A stretch of DNA of 7,714 nt from an uncultured Opitutaceae bacterium (GTDB lineage Bacteria; Verrucomicrobiota; Verrucomicrobiae; Opitutales; Opitutaceae), in contig CAMLSH010000177.1 of assembly GCA_946482625.1 (NCBI GenBank), forward strand, positions 1-7,714, written 5' to 3'. Position 1 is the stretch's first letter. Every line of letters begins with the position of its first letter. The notes beneath the pieces are model-generated. The model saw nothing but the letters and a program-made list of their open reading frames with translations, had not been told where the DNA came from and did no database searches. A program made the translations under genes and the position numbers. Positions 1 through 6,228 of this stretch are shown here, piece by piece.

Positions 1-594
1 CGCAATCATCGCATCAAGGTCCCGCAGATCCGCGTGATCAGCCCCGAAGGTAAACAGCTCGGTATTTTGCCGACGGAGAAAGCGCTCGCGCTCGCCATCC
101 AAGTCGGTCTCGACCTCGTCGAAGTGGCGCCGACCGCGGTTCCCCCGGTTTGCCGCATCATGGATTTCGGCAAGTACGTTTACGAAGAGCAGAAGAAGGT
201 TTCCCACGCGAAGGTGACGGCCAGCAAGATCAAGGAGATCGAGTTTTCGGCACGTATCGCGGATAACGATTTCCACACGAAGATCCGCCACGCCGAGGAA
301 TTCCTCAGCCATGGCGCGAAGGTGAAACTCCGCTTGAAGTTCCGTGGTCGTGAAATGGCGCATACCGAAATCGGTTTCGCCGTCATCACGAAGGCGCTGT
401 CTGAGCTCGATGGCATGGGCCATCCGGATTCTCCGCCGAAGCTGATGGGCAAGCAGATCAACGTCATGTTGACCCCGCTGCCCACCAACAAGCGGAAGCC
501 CAAGTATCTCAAGCCGGGCGAAACGACCCACGACGTGCCCTCGAAGCACGACGACGAGGACGACGAACCGGATTCGGCTGCGGAAAAAGCCTGA
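1..594 (+). CDS. infC: Translation initiation factor IF-3 (5' truncated by window edge)
   Basis: IF-3 binds the 30S ribosomal subunit, prevents premature 50S joining and checks the start codon and initiator tRNA. The reading frame is open from base 1, so the true start lies upstream; the GTG at 34 is inside the N-domain and is not the start. The 197 visible residues cover almost the whole N-domain, then the family signature RIMDFGKYVYEEQKK (about residues 52-66), a lysine-rich linker, and the C-domain with FRGREMAH (114-121), the most conserved IF-3 stretch. The usual IF-3 end falls near residue 162. Here about 35 residues follow, finishing in a strongly acidic tail (KHDDEDDEPDS). The next gene starts 10 bases after the stop and is an amidase, whereas rpmI and rplT follow infC in many bacteria. 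Identification is very secure; the role of the tail is unknown. Confidence 0.97.
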   Translation, partial: RNHRIKVPQIRVISPEGKQLGILPTEKALALAIQVGLDLVEVAPTAVPPVCRIMDFGKYVYEEQKKVSHAKVTASKIKEIEFSARIADNDFHTKIRHAEEFLSHGAKVKLRLKFRGREMAHTEIGFAVITKALSELDGMGHPDSPPKLMGKQINVMLTPLPTNKRKPKYLKPGETTHDVPSKHDDEDDEPDSAAEKA

Positions 595-597
595 GGA
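592..597 (+). promoter_or_regulatory. Shine-Dalgarno site overlapping the infC stop codon
   Basis: TGAGGA contains the infC stop codon and a GAGG core, seven bases before the GTG at 605. It supports that GTG as the start of the first amidase and suggests translational coupling to infC. It is one of the few convincing ribosome binding sites in this window. Confidence 0.55.
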
Positions 598-604
598 CGC
601 GGGC

Positions 605-1675
605 GTGCGGCCTGCCGTAAGTAGATTGTTTTCGTATCTGGCCCTGGCCGGAGCGTTGTGCGTTTTCGCTGCGCCGGAAACGATGGCGGTGACTCGCTCG
701 GCTCCGCTGCGCCCGCCGGGACAGGTGACGACCTCATCGTCGGCAGCCGGTGTCGTGAAGCTCGGGGGTATCGATTATGTAGATGCCGCCGCGTTCGGAA
801 AAAAACTCGGCCTGACCTCCGCGTGGATCAAACGCGGCGAGCGCCTGATGCTGCGGAACGCGGCGGTCCGGATAGAACTTGAGGCGGGCTCGCGCGAGAT
901 CGCGATCAACGGCGTGCGCATTTTCATGGGCGAGGGAGCGCGGATCTACAAACGCGCGCTGCGTATCAGCAAAATCGATGCTGAGCGATTGATCGGACCC
1001 ATCGCACGGCCGGGCTTGGGGCAGAAGTCGATTCCCCAGCTCCGCGTGATCGCACTCGATGCGGGACACGGCGGCCGCGATCCGGGCAAAGAGAACAAAA
1101 AGCTGCGAGTGAACGAAAAGACTTTCACCCTCGATGTGGTCCGTCGGGTGGAGAAGTTGCTCACGCAGCAAGGCTACAAGGTCGTCCTCACGCGCAAGAG
1201 CGACACGTTTATCGATCTTGGCGACCGACCGGCTGCGGCGGCGCGGGCGGGCGCGGATCTTTTTATCAGCGTGCATTTCAACGCGGTGGCCAACGACGTG
1301 GAGCGGGTTTCCGGTACGGAGACGTATACGATGACGCCGCAATACCAGCGTTCCGCCAGCGCGGACGAGCGTGGTTCCATGGATGGGATTGCGAATCCGG
1401 GAAATGTGAATGACCACTGGAACGCGTTGCTCGGTTATCATTTGCAACGGGCGATGCTGGAAGATTTGAAGACCTCGGATCGTGGGATGAAACGCGGCCG
1501 GCTTGCGGTGCTCCGGCTGGCGACGTGTCCGGCGGTGCTGGTGGAAGCGGGCTTTTTGTCCAATACGGCGGAGGCGAAGAAAATTTCCACGCCCGCCTAC
1601 CGGCAGAAAATCGCAGAGGCGATCGCGGATGGCGTGAAGGGTTACGCCAGTGCGCTTGCTTCGGCGCGAAAGTAA
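605..1675 (+). CDS. Secreted N-acetylmuramoyl-L-alanine amidase (Amidase_3), first of a tandem pair
   Basis: This zinc enzyme should cleave the amide bond between N-acetylmuramic acid and L-alanine in peptidoglycan, acting in the periplasm. The 356-residue product begins with a signal peptide (hydrophobic about residues 8-23; cleavage after AFAA-like residues near 23 or after TMA near 28). Residues 50-135 form a small N-domain resembling a copper-amine-oxidase-type stalk or AMIN-like module. The catalytic domain runs from about 146 to 352. Zinc ligands read as H155 in DAGHGG, E171 and H224 in ISVHFN; the catalytic glutamate is E314 in VLVEAGFLSN. All Amidase_3 key residues are present, so it should be active. 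The GTG start is chosen because it gives a proper signal peptide and has a Shine-Dalgarno site. It lies 10 bases after infC and 34 bases before a paralogue, suggesting one operon. No LysM, SPOR or other recognisable wall-binding domain is visible. Confidence 0.93.
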   Translation: MRPAVSRLFSYLALAGALCVFAAPETMAVTRSAPLRPPGQVTTSSSAAGVVKLGGIDYVDAAAFGKKLGLTSAWIKRGERLMLRNAAVRIELEAGSREIAINGVRIFMGEGARIYKRALRISKIDAERLIGPIARPGLGQKSIPQLRVIALDAGHGGRDPGKENKKLRVNEKTFTLDVVRRVEKLLTQQGYKVVLTRKSDTFIDLGDRPAAAARAGADLFISVHFNAVANDVERVSGTETYTMTPQYQRSASADERGSMDGIANPGNVNDHWNALLGYHLQRAMLEDLKTSDRGMKRGRLAVLRLATCPAVLVEAGFLSNTAEAKKISTPAYRQKIAEAIADGVKGYASALASARK

Positions 1676-1709
1676 AGAAACGCGCGTAGAGCATCCCTTT
1701 ACCCCGACG

Positions 1710-2804
1710 ATGCCGATACGCTACCTGACCGGTCTCCTGCTTTCGTTGTCCGCGCTGGCGACCGCCTCGGCGAACCCGGTGCGGCACGCGCCGACGCGCC
1801 CGACCACGCCGGTCGTCGAGCCGCGGCAGCCAGTGGCGAAGGCAGGGCAGGTGCAGGCACCGCCCACGTTGTCGCAAGCGAAGCCACCAGCGACACCGGT
1901 GGAGTATTTGAGAATCGAGGACGTGGCGGCGCTCCACTCCTTGGAGATTTCCTGGATGCAGCCGCAGCGGCGGGTGCTGCTGAAGAATGCGTTGAACCAG
2001 GTGGAGATCGAAGCCGGGTCGCGGGACACCCGGATCAACGGGCTACGCGTGTTTCTGGGCGATCCGGCGCGTTTGGTGGAGGGTGGAGTGCGGATCAGCC
2101 GGATCGATGCGGAGCGTCTTTTACCGGGACTGATCCAGCCGTTAGCGGCGCGAGGGGCGCTCAGGGTGGTGGCGATCGATCCGGGTCATGGAGGTACGGA
2201 TACGGGGACGCAAAATGCGGCGCTTGGGCTGAAGGAGAAGTTTTTCTCGCTGGATGTGTCGGTACGGTTGAAACGCCTGCTGGAGGCGCAAGGGCTCAAG
2301 GTGGTGATGACGCGCGAGACCGATATCGACGTGGGACTGGGCGCGCGGGCGATCATCGCGAACCAGGCGAAGGCGGATCTTTTCGTGAGCGTTCATTTCA
2401 ACTCGGTGGGCAGCGATACGAAGACGAAAGGTGCGGAGGTCTTCACGTTTGCGCCTCAGTTTCAGCGTTCGACGAACGCGTGGGGCAAAGGACAGTCGGA
2501 TGACACCGAAGCACTGCCGGCGCCGGTGAACCGTTTCGATGTTTTGAGCGTGGCGTGCGCGCACGCGATTCACGGGGCGTTATTGAAATCGCTCCGAGCC
2601 GAGGATCGCGGGCAGAAGATCGCGCATTGGGGCGCGTTGCGGCCGTTGAATTGCCCGGGCGTGCTCGTGGAAGCGGGGTTTCTTTCCAACGAGGAGGAGG
2701 GGAAAAAGATCGCGACGCCCGAGTACCGTCAGCAGATCGCCGCGGCGATCGCGGACGGGGTGAAGGCGTACGCCGGGGCAATTGCGGGCGGGAGCAATCG
2801 GTAG
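1710..2804 (+). CDS. Secreted N-acetylmuramoyl-L-alanine amidase (Amidase_3), second of a tandem pair
   Basis: A paralogue of the preceding amidase with the same predicted reaction and location. The 364-residue product has a signal peptide (residues 1-21, ending ATASA), then a Pro/Thr/Val-rich linker (about 22-64), the same N-domain (about 65-140, sharing EAGSR, ING, RVF and RIDAERLL-type blocks with its neighbour) and the catalytic domain (about 151-360). Zinc ligands are H160 in DPGHGG, E176 in GLKEK and H229 in VSVHFN; the catalytic glutamate is E321 in VEAGFLSN. The ATG at 1710 is preferred over the in-frame GTG at 1650, because the earlier start would overlap the upstream gene and put twenty charged residues before the signal peptide. 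No clear Shine-Dalgarno precedes 1710, so coupling to upstream translation is possible. The proline-rich linker is the main difference from the first copy and may give reach across the periplasm. Confidence 0.93.
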   Translation: MPIRYLTGLLLSLSALATASANPVRHAPTRPTTPVVEPRQPVAKAGQVQAPPTLSQAKPPATPVEYLRIEDVAALHSLEISWMQPQRRVLLKNALNQVEIEAGSRDTRINGLRVFLGDPARLVEGGVRISRIDAERLLPGLIQPLAARGALRVVAIDPGHGGTDTGTQNAALGLKEKFFSLDVSVRLKRLLEAQGLKVVMTRETDIDVGLGARAIIANQAKADLFVSVHFNSVGSDTKTKGAEVFTFAPQFQRSTNAWGKGQSDDTEALPAPVNRFDVLSVACAHAIHGALLKSLRAEDRGQKIAHWGALRPLNCPGVLVEAGFLSNEEEGKKIATPEYRQQIAAAIADGVKAYAGAIAGGSNR

Positions 2805-2807
2805 AGC

Positions 2808-2828
2808 CCGCCTGATTCAGCCAGGCGG
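2808..2828. terminator. Candidate terminator hairpin between convergent genes
   Basis: CCGCCTG (2808-2814) and CAGGCGG (2822-2828) form a perfect 7-bp GC-rich stem with a 7-base loop, just after the second amidase stop and just before the nuclease stop on the other strand. There is no clean T-run: the plus side reads GGGTTTATCTT, the minus side has none. It could end both convergent transcripts, weakly. Confidence 0.45.
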
Positions 2829-2833
2829 AGGGT

Positions 2834-3859
2834 TTATCTTCCGGCCTTGGCCTGGCGGGCGAGGAGCTGGCCGCGGAGATAAGTGTCGGGCGGGGCTTCC
2901 TGCCAGGCGGTCAGCCAGAGGCTGCCGAGCATGTGGCCGGCGGCGACGATCTGGCCTTCGAGGAAGGTTTTGCCCTCCTTCGATGCGGTGTTGTCGGGGT
3001 TCAGTTTGCCGGCTTTTTCGAGGGCGTAGAGCGGTTCAACGTGAGCGAATTGATCGAGCAAATACGTGACGGCGTGTTCGAAGATCGGGTCGCGGCCGGA
3101 GGGCGCGGCGACGGTAGCGAGGCGGCGGGCGGGCTTCACCTGTTGCTCCAGTTGCGCGAGTTTGAGACCGCCGGATTTGCCGAGGAAACCGCCGTCGATC
3201 CACGAGTGGAACTTCCGGTCGACGGTGTAGCCTTTCGGGTTTTCGCCGACCCAGCCGTTGTAATGCTTGGTGGTGTGAAGCGGCTGGGCGCCGTCGCCGA
3301 CGTAGTGGCCCATGACGCCCATGAGGTAGACGATGTTGGCCTGAGCGTTGGCGATTTCTTCCGGTGTGCCGCCGCCTTCTTCGTAGGCTTTCAAGTAGGA
3401 GAACGCTGACTTCAGGCGCGCGTAGGATTCTGTGATCGTCCAAGGGAGATAACCGGCGAGTTCGCGGGTGCGGTCTTTGTTTTTGGCAGGGTCGAAGTCG
3501 GGGAAACGGTCAGGGCGGGCGGCGCGGGCGAGGAAAATCTGGGAGGTATAAACGTGGCGAAATTCGCTGATCGTGGCCGCGGAGAGGCCGAGCGGTTCGA
3601 GGTCTTCGAAATCGATGAAGTGGTCGGGCGAGCTGGCGTGTTTCAGCGGGAGATCGGGGACGTTGCGCCAGCGGTCGGGCTCACCGGAGAGGAAGGCGAT
3701 GCGTTCGCGGGCGGCGGGATCTTTCACGAAAGCGGGGAAGTCGGTCGGCAACGAGGCGAGTGCGGTGAGGTTGACGACGCGGTGGCCTTCGTAGTCCCAG
3801 GCGAAAACGCGAACGGCGGTTAACGTGATGAACAAGGCGGCGAGAGCTGGCAGGCGCAT
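2834..3859 (-). CDS. Secreted S1/P1-type zinc nuclease
   Basis: Members of this family are trinuclear-zinc phosphodiesterases that degrade single-stranded DNA and RNA to 5'-mononucleotides; relatives include zinc phospholipase C. The 341-residue product has a signal peptide ending RVFA at residue 20, which would expose W21 as the mature N-terminus. That is required, because the free N-terminal Trp is itself a zinc ligand. The ligand series then follows in order: H26 (in DYEGH), D62, H80 (PDHF), H185 and D189 (MGHYVGD), H195 (AQPLH), H218 and D222 (FHSWID). The full set is present, so an active enzyme is likely, exported to the periplasm or outside. It could serve phosphate or nucleotide scavenging, but substrate preference cannot be read from sequence. 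The ATG start has no Shine-Dalgarno upstream. The gene is convergent with the amidases and divergent from the TIGR03790 gene. Confidence 0.88.
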   Translation of the reverse strand: MRLPALAALFITLTAVRVFAWDYEGHRVVNLTALASLPTDFPAFVKDPAARERIAFLSGEPDRWRNVPDLPLKHASSPDHFIDFEDLEPLGLSAATISEFRHVYTSQIFLARAARPDRFPDFDPAKNKDRTRELAGYLPWTITESYARLKSAFSYLKAYEEGGGTPEEIANAQANIVYLMGVMGHYVGDGAQPLHTTKHYNGWVGENPKGYTVDRKFHSWIDGGFLGKSGGLKLAQLEQQVKPARRLATVAAPSGRDPIFEHAVTYLLDQFAHVEPLYALEKAGKLNPDNTASKEGKTFLEGQIVAAGHMLGSLWLTAWQEAPPDTYLRGQLLARQAKAGR

Positions 3860-3869
3860 GGGAGGGAGT

Positions 3870-3908
3870 GTGCGCAGAGCTGGCGGCGGGCCGAGAATAA
3901 TTGCGCAC
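3870..3908. repeat. Inverted repeat in the nuclease/TIGR03790 divergent promoter region
   Basis: GTGCGCA (3870-3876) is repeated inverted as TGCGCAC (3902-3908), 25 bases apart, in the 80-base gap between two divergent starts. Each half itself contains the palindrome TGCGCA. The spacing could fit a regulator bound at two helical positions. The gap must hold both promoters, and an AT-rich AGAATAATTG lies between the arms (3894-3903). No convincing -35/-10 pair was found, so the operator reading is a guess. Confidence 0.3.
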
Positions 3909-3939
3909 GACTGTCCGGGGCGATTTTCTCGCCGCGTTT

Positions 3940-5343
3940 ATGGCTCTGCATTTCGGACTTTCATGGCGCGCGTTGCTGGCCGGCCTGGCGATGTGGGGCA
4001 CATTGTTGACGCAGGTCGGGGCGAGGGAGGCGGAGGGGGAGCAGGCGAAGCGGGTCGTCGTACTGGCGAATTCGAGTTCCGGGGAATCGCTGGAGCTGGC
4101 GCGGTATTATGCGGCGAAGCGTGGCATCCCGACGGAGAACATCGTGGCGCTGCCGATGTCGCTCGCGGAGACGATTGGCTGGCGGGAGTTCGTGGACACG
4201 GTGTATCAGCCGTTACAGGACGAGCTGGTGCGCCGGGGGTGGATCGAGGCCACCGGGTCGGCGCTCACGGACGCAGTGGGGCGGAAGAAGTATGCGGTGC
4301 TCGGCCACCGCATGAGTTATCTCGTGGTCTGCCGCGGCGTGCCGCTGCGGGTCGATCACAGCCAGGAGCTTTATGCGGAGGTGAAACCGATGACTAGCAT
4401 GGAGTCGTTTCGCACCAACCGGGGCGCGGTCGATATGGAGCTGGCGCTGGTGGTGCGCAGCGGGTACCCGATTAACGCATACATACCGAATCCGTTGTTT
4501 CAAAAGGACCAGCCGACGGCGCTGGACCGGAACAGGGTTTTGAAGGTGTCACGGTTGGATGGACCGGGCCTGGCGCTGGCGAAGGCGCTGGTGGATCGCG
4601 CGATCGAGGCGGAGACACGCGGGCTGATCGGCCGCGCGTATGTCGATGTGGGCGGGCCGCATCGGGAAGGGGATAGTTGGTTTGAGGAGGTGATCAAACA
4701 GCTCACGGTTCTGGATTTCGACGTGAGCGTGGACCGGGCGCCGGAGACGATGCCGGCCGAGGCTCGGTTCGATGCGCCGGCACTTTATTTCGGGTGGTAT
4801 TCGAGCGAGGTGGTCGGGCCGTTTACGCGGGCGGACTTCCGGTTTCCGCCGGGAGCGGTGGCGTTGCATATCCACAGCTTTTCGGCGGCGACGCTCAACA
4901 CGGCGACCACGCATTGGTGCGGGCCGCTCATCGCTCGCGGGGTGACGGCGACCTTTGGGAACGTGTATGAGCCGTATCTCACGTTTACGCATCATCCGCA
5001 TCTGCTGCTGCGGGCGCTGGCGCGTGGGGAGACGTTGGGTGACGCAGCTTTTTATGCGCTGCGCGCGGTGAGCTGGCAGTGCATCGTGATCGGCGATCCG
5101 CTTTATCGGCCCTTCAGGGTGGGGTTCGCCGAGCAGTGGGCGAAACGCGCGGAGCTTCCGGATGAACTGTTTCCCTACGTGATCTTGCGCGAGGCGCGCC
5201 GGCTGGAAAACGCGGGGCAACCGGAGCGTGCGCTGGCCGTGTTGCGCGAGGCGCTCGCGGAGAGGCCGGGGACGGTGCTGGAAGAAAGCGTGAACGAACG
5301 CGTGAAGGCATTGGAGCCCAGCGCGGGCTTGATGGGGCCTTGA
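3940..5343 (+). CDS. TIGR03790 family secreted protein of unknown function
   Basis: The 467-residue product matches the TIGR03790 family as I recall it, known from Verrucomicrobia, Planctomycetes and some Proteobacteria, with no established function. A signal peptide occupies about residues 1-28 (ending TQVGA). Recognisable blocks follow: RVVVLANSSS and LARYYAAKRGIP (38-64), YLVVCRGVPLRV (127-138), YFGWYSS (283-289), LHIHSFSA (309-316), GVTATFGNVYEPYL (334-347) and GDPLYRPF (385-392). After the core, residues about 406-460 are helical and TPR-like (LENAGQPERALAVLREAL). The block order resembles caspase-fold C25 peptidases, but the catalytic positions appear changed (see findings). The ATG at 3940 is preferred over the in-frame TTG at 3901, because it puts a short charged region directly before the hydrophobic core. 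No Shine-Dalgarno is visible. A strong terminator follows, so it is probably monocistronic. Family call is fairly sure; activity is unknown. Confidence 0.82.
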   Translation: MALHFGLSWRALLAGLAMWGTLLTQVGAREAEGEQAKRVVVLANSSSGESLELARYYAAKRGIPTENIVALPMSLAETIGWREFVDTVYQPLQDELVRRGWIEATGSALTDAVGRKKYAVLGHRMSYLVVCRGVPLRVDHSQELYAEVKPMTSMESFRTNRGAVDMELALVVRSGYPINAYIPNPLFQKDQPTALDRNRVLKVSRLDGPGLALAKALVDRAIEAETRGLIGRAYVDVGGPHREGDSWFEEVIKQLTVLDFDVSVDRAPETMPAEARFDAPALYFGWYSSEVVGPFTRADFRFPPGAVALHIHSFSAATLNTATTHWCGPLIARGVTATFGNVYEPYLTFTHHPHLLLRALARGETLGDAAFYALRAVSWQCIVIGDPLYRPFRVGFAEQWAKRAELPDELFPYVILREARRLENAGQPERALAVLREALAERPGTVLEESVNERVKALEPSAGLMGP

Positions 5344-5358
5344 GCAAACACTGGACGC

Positions 5359-5394
5359 AAAAACAGCGCCGCCGGTGAAGGCTGCGCTGTTTTT
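5359..5394. terminator. Strong bidirectional intrinsic terminator
   Basis: AAAAACAGCGC (5359-5369) pairs with GCGCTGTTTTT (5384-5394). A GCC/GGC pairing (5371-5373 with 5380-5382) extends the stem after one mismatch, leaving a GGTGAA loop. The GC-rich stem is flanked by an A-tract on one side and a T-tract on the other, so it can terminate the TIGR03790 transcript on plus and the clpP transcript on minus. Confidence 0.88.
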
Positions 5395-5401
5395 TGGAGA
5401 A

Positions 5402-5429
5402 GCGAGAAGTTCGCGCGAAGAACGCGAAG
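5402..5429. repeat. Short direct repeats, possible fragment of a dispersed intergenic repeat
   Basis: GCGAGAAG (5402-5409), CGCGAAG (5414-5420) and CGCGAAG (5423-5429) follow each other at 9-12 base steps between the terminator and the clpP stop codon. The pattern recalls the CGCGAAG-type intergenic repeats seen in many GC-rich genomes. The rest of the 5344-5465 gap holds only the terminator. Confidence 0.25.
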
Positions 5430-5465
5430 GTCATTCGCCCGAACGGTGCGCGCGAGGCGCCACGC

Positions 5466-6116
5466 TCAGACTTTGTCGACGATCCGGTCGGCGAGTCCGT
5501 AGGCGATGGCTTCCTGAGCGTTCAGGTAGAAGTCGCGATCGGTATCGTGGTTGATGCGTTCGAGCGGCTGGCCGGAGGCGTCGGCGAGGATCTGGTTCAA
5601 CTCGGCGCGGATTTTTTCCATTTCCTTGGCCTGGATGTTGATGTCGGTCGCGGGGCCAACCATGCGGCCGGAGATCAACGGCTGGTGAATGAGCACGCGG
5701 GCGTGGGGATAAATGAGGCGACGGCCTTTGGGGGCGCCGCTCAGCAGAATCGAGCCCATGGAGGCGGCCATGCCGGTGACGACGATGGTGATCGGGGAGG
5801 TGATCAGCTTCATCGTATCGTAAACGGCCATACCGGCGGTGATGGAGCCGCCCGGGGTGTTGATGTAGAAGGTGATTTCTTTGCCGGGACCGACGGCCTC
5901 CAGGTAAAGCAGCTTTTCGGTGAGGTCCTTGGCGGTTTCGTCGGTGACGGCGCCCCAGAGGAAGAGCTTACGCTGCTCGAGGAATTTTTTCTGGATCAGC
6001 ATCGCCACAGGGCCGGCGTTTTTGCCGCCTTCGGGCTTTTCCTTCTCGTCGTCATCATCGTCATCGAAGCGCGGGAGCGTGGGAGAAACGGCCGAGTGAA
6101 GATTGGTCATAGGCAT
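5466..6116 (-). CDS. clpP: ATP-dependent Clp protease proteolytic subunit, with unusual acidic N-terminus
   Basis: ClpP is the cytoplasmic serine peptidase that forms a double heptameric ring and degrades proteins unfolded by ClpX or ClpA/ClpC. The 216-residue product carries the complete triad: S119 in GMAASMGS, H144 in LIHQPL and D195 in DTDRD. Other family blocks are YINTPGG (84-90), the substrate-channel region, and ATDINIQAKE (156-165) in the handle helix. The N-terminus is unusual. Where canonical ClpP has the propeptide and the axial-loop segment ending before the YSRLLKER-like helix, this protein has a run of six aspartates and a Lys/Glu/Gly stretch (about residues 18-35), then joins the fold at VAMLIQKKFLEQR. 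No clpX or tig gene adjoins it within the window. ATG 6116 is taken as start; ATG at 6110 (residue 3) is equally possible, and neither has a Shine-Dalgarno. It may be a secondary ClpP paralogue. Confidence 0.93.
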   Translation of the reverse strand: MPMTNLHSAVSPTLPRFDDDDDDEKEKPEGGKNAGPVAMLIQKKFLEQRKLFLWGAVTDETAKDLTEKLLYLEAVGPGKEITFYINTPGGSITAGMAVYDTMKLITSPITIVVTGMAASMGSILLSGAPKGRRLIYPHARVLIHQPLISGRMVGPATDINIQAKEMEKIRAELNQILADASGQPLERINHDTDRDFYLNAQEAIAYGLADRIVDKV

Positions 6117-6228
6117 GGTGGCGTAACGTGTGCGGGAGGTCCGGTTTTGCCAGTCGATTTTTAAATCAGCGGGCGAGAACGCCTCAGTTGGGATAAAGAT
6201 TTCACCCTAGTGAGCCGATGCAAAGCGC
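6117..6228. promoter_or_regulatory. Divergent control region between clpP and the HDOD gene
   Basis: These 112 bases must carry the promoters for both divergent genes. A perfect AT-rich palindrome, GATTT-TT-AAATC, sits at 6156-6167, and a GGATAAAGATTT stretch at 6191-6202 could contain a -10 element for the plus gene. I could not pair either with a convincing -35, so exact promoters are not assigned. Neither start has an obvious Shine-Dalgarno. Confidence 0.35.

Noticed and set aside
34..36. GTG at 34 as the infC start
   Set aside because: Conserved IF-3 N-domain sequence (NHRIKVPQIRV) continues upstream in frame to base 1.
734..1447. Minus-strand open frame opposite the first amidase
   Set aside because: It is arginine-rich shadow coding across the conserved zinc-ligand regions of the amidase.
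1650..1709. Upstream GTG start for the second amidase
   Set aside because: It would overlap the first amidase by 26 bases and place a charged 20-residue stretch before an otherwise perfect signal peptide.
3901..3939. TTG start for the TIGR03790 protein
   Set aside because: The ATG at 3940 gives a better signal peptide, and the TTG falls inside the inverted repeat of the promoter region.
4549..5220. Long minus-strand open frame opposite the TIGR03790 gene
   Set aside because: It is Arg/Pro/His-rich with no recognisable motif and lies within a conserved gene on the other strand.
5394..6164. Long plus-strand open frame opposite clpP
   Set aside because: It is antisense to a clear ClpP with an intact triad; its Gly/Val/Asp-rich composition is that of a shadow frame in GC-rich DNA.
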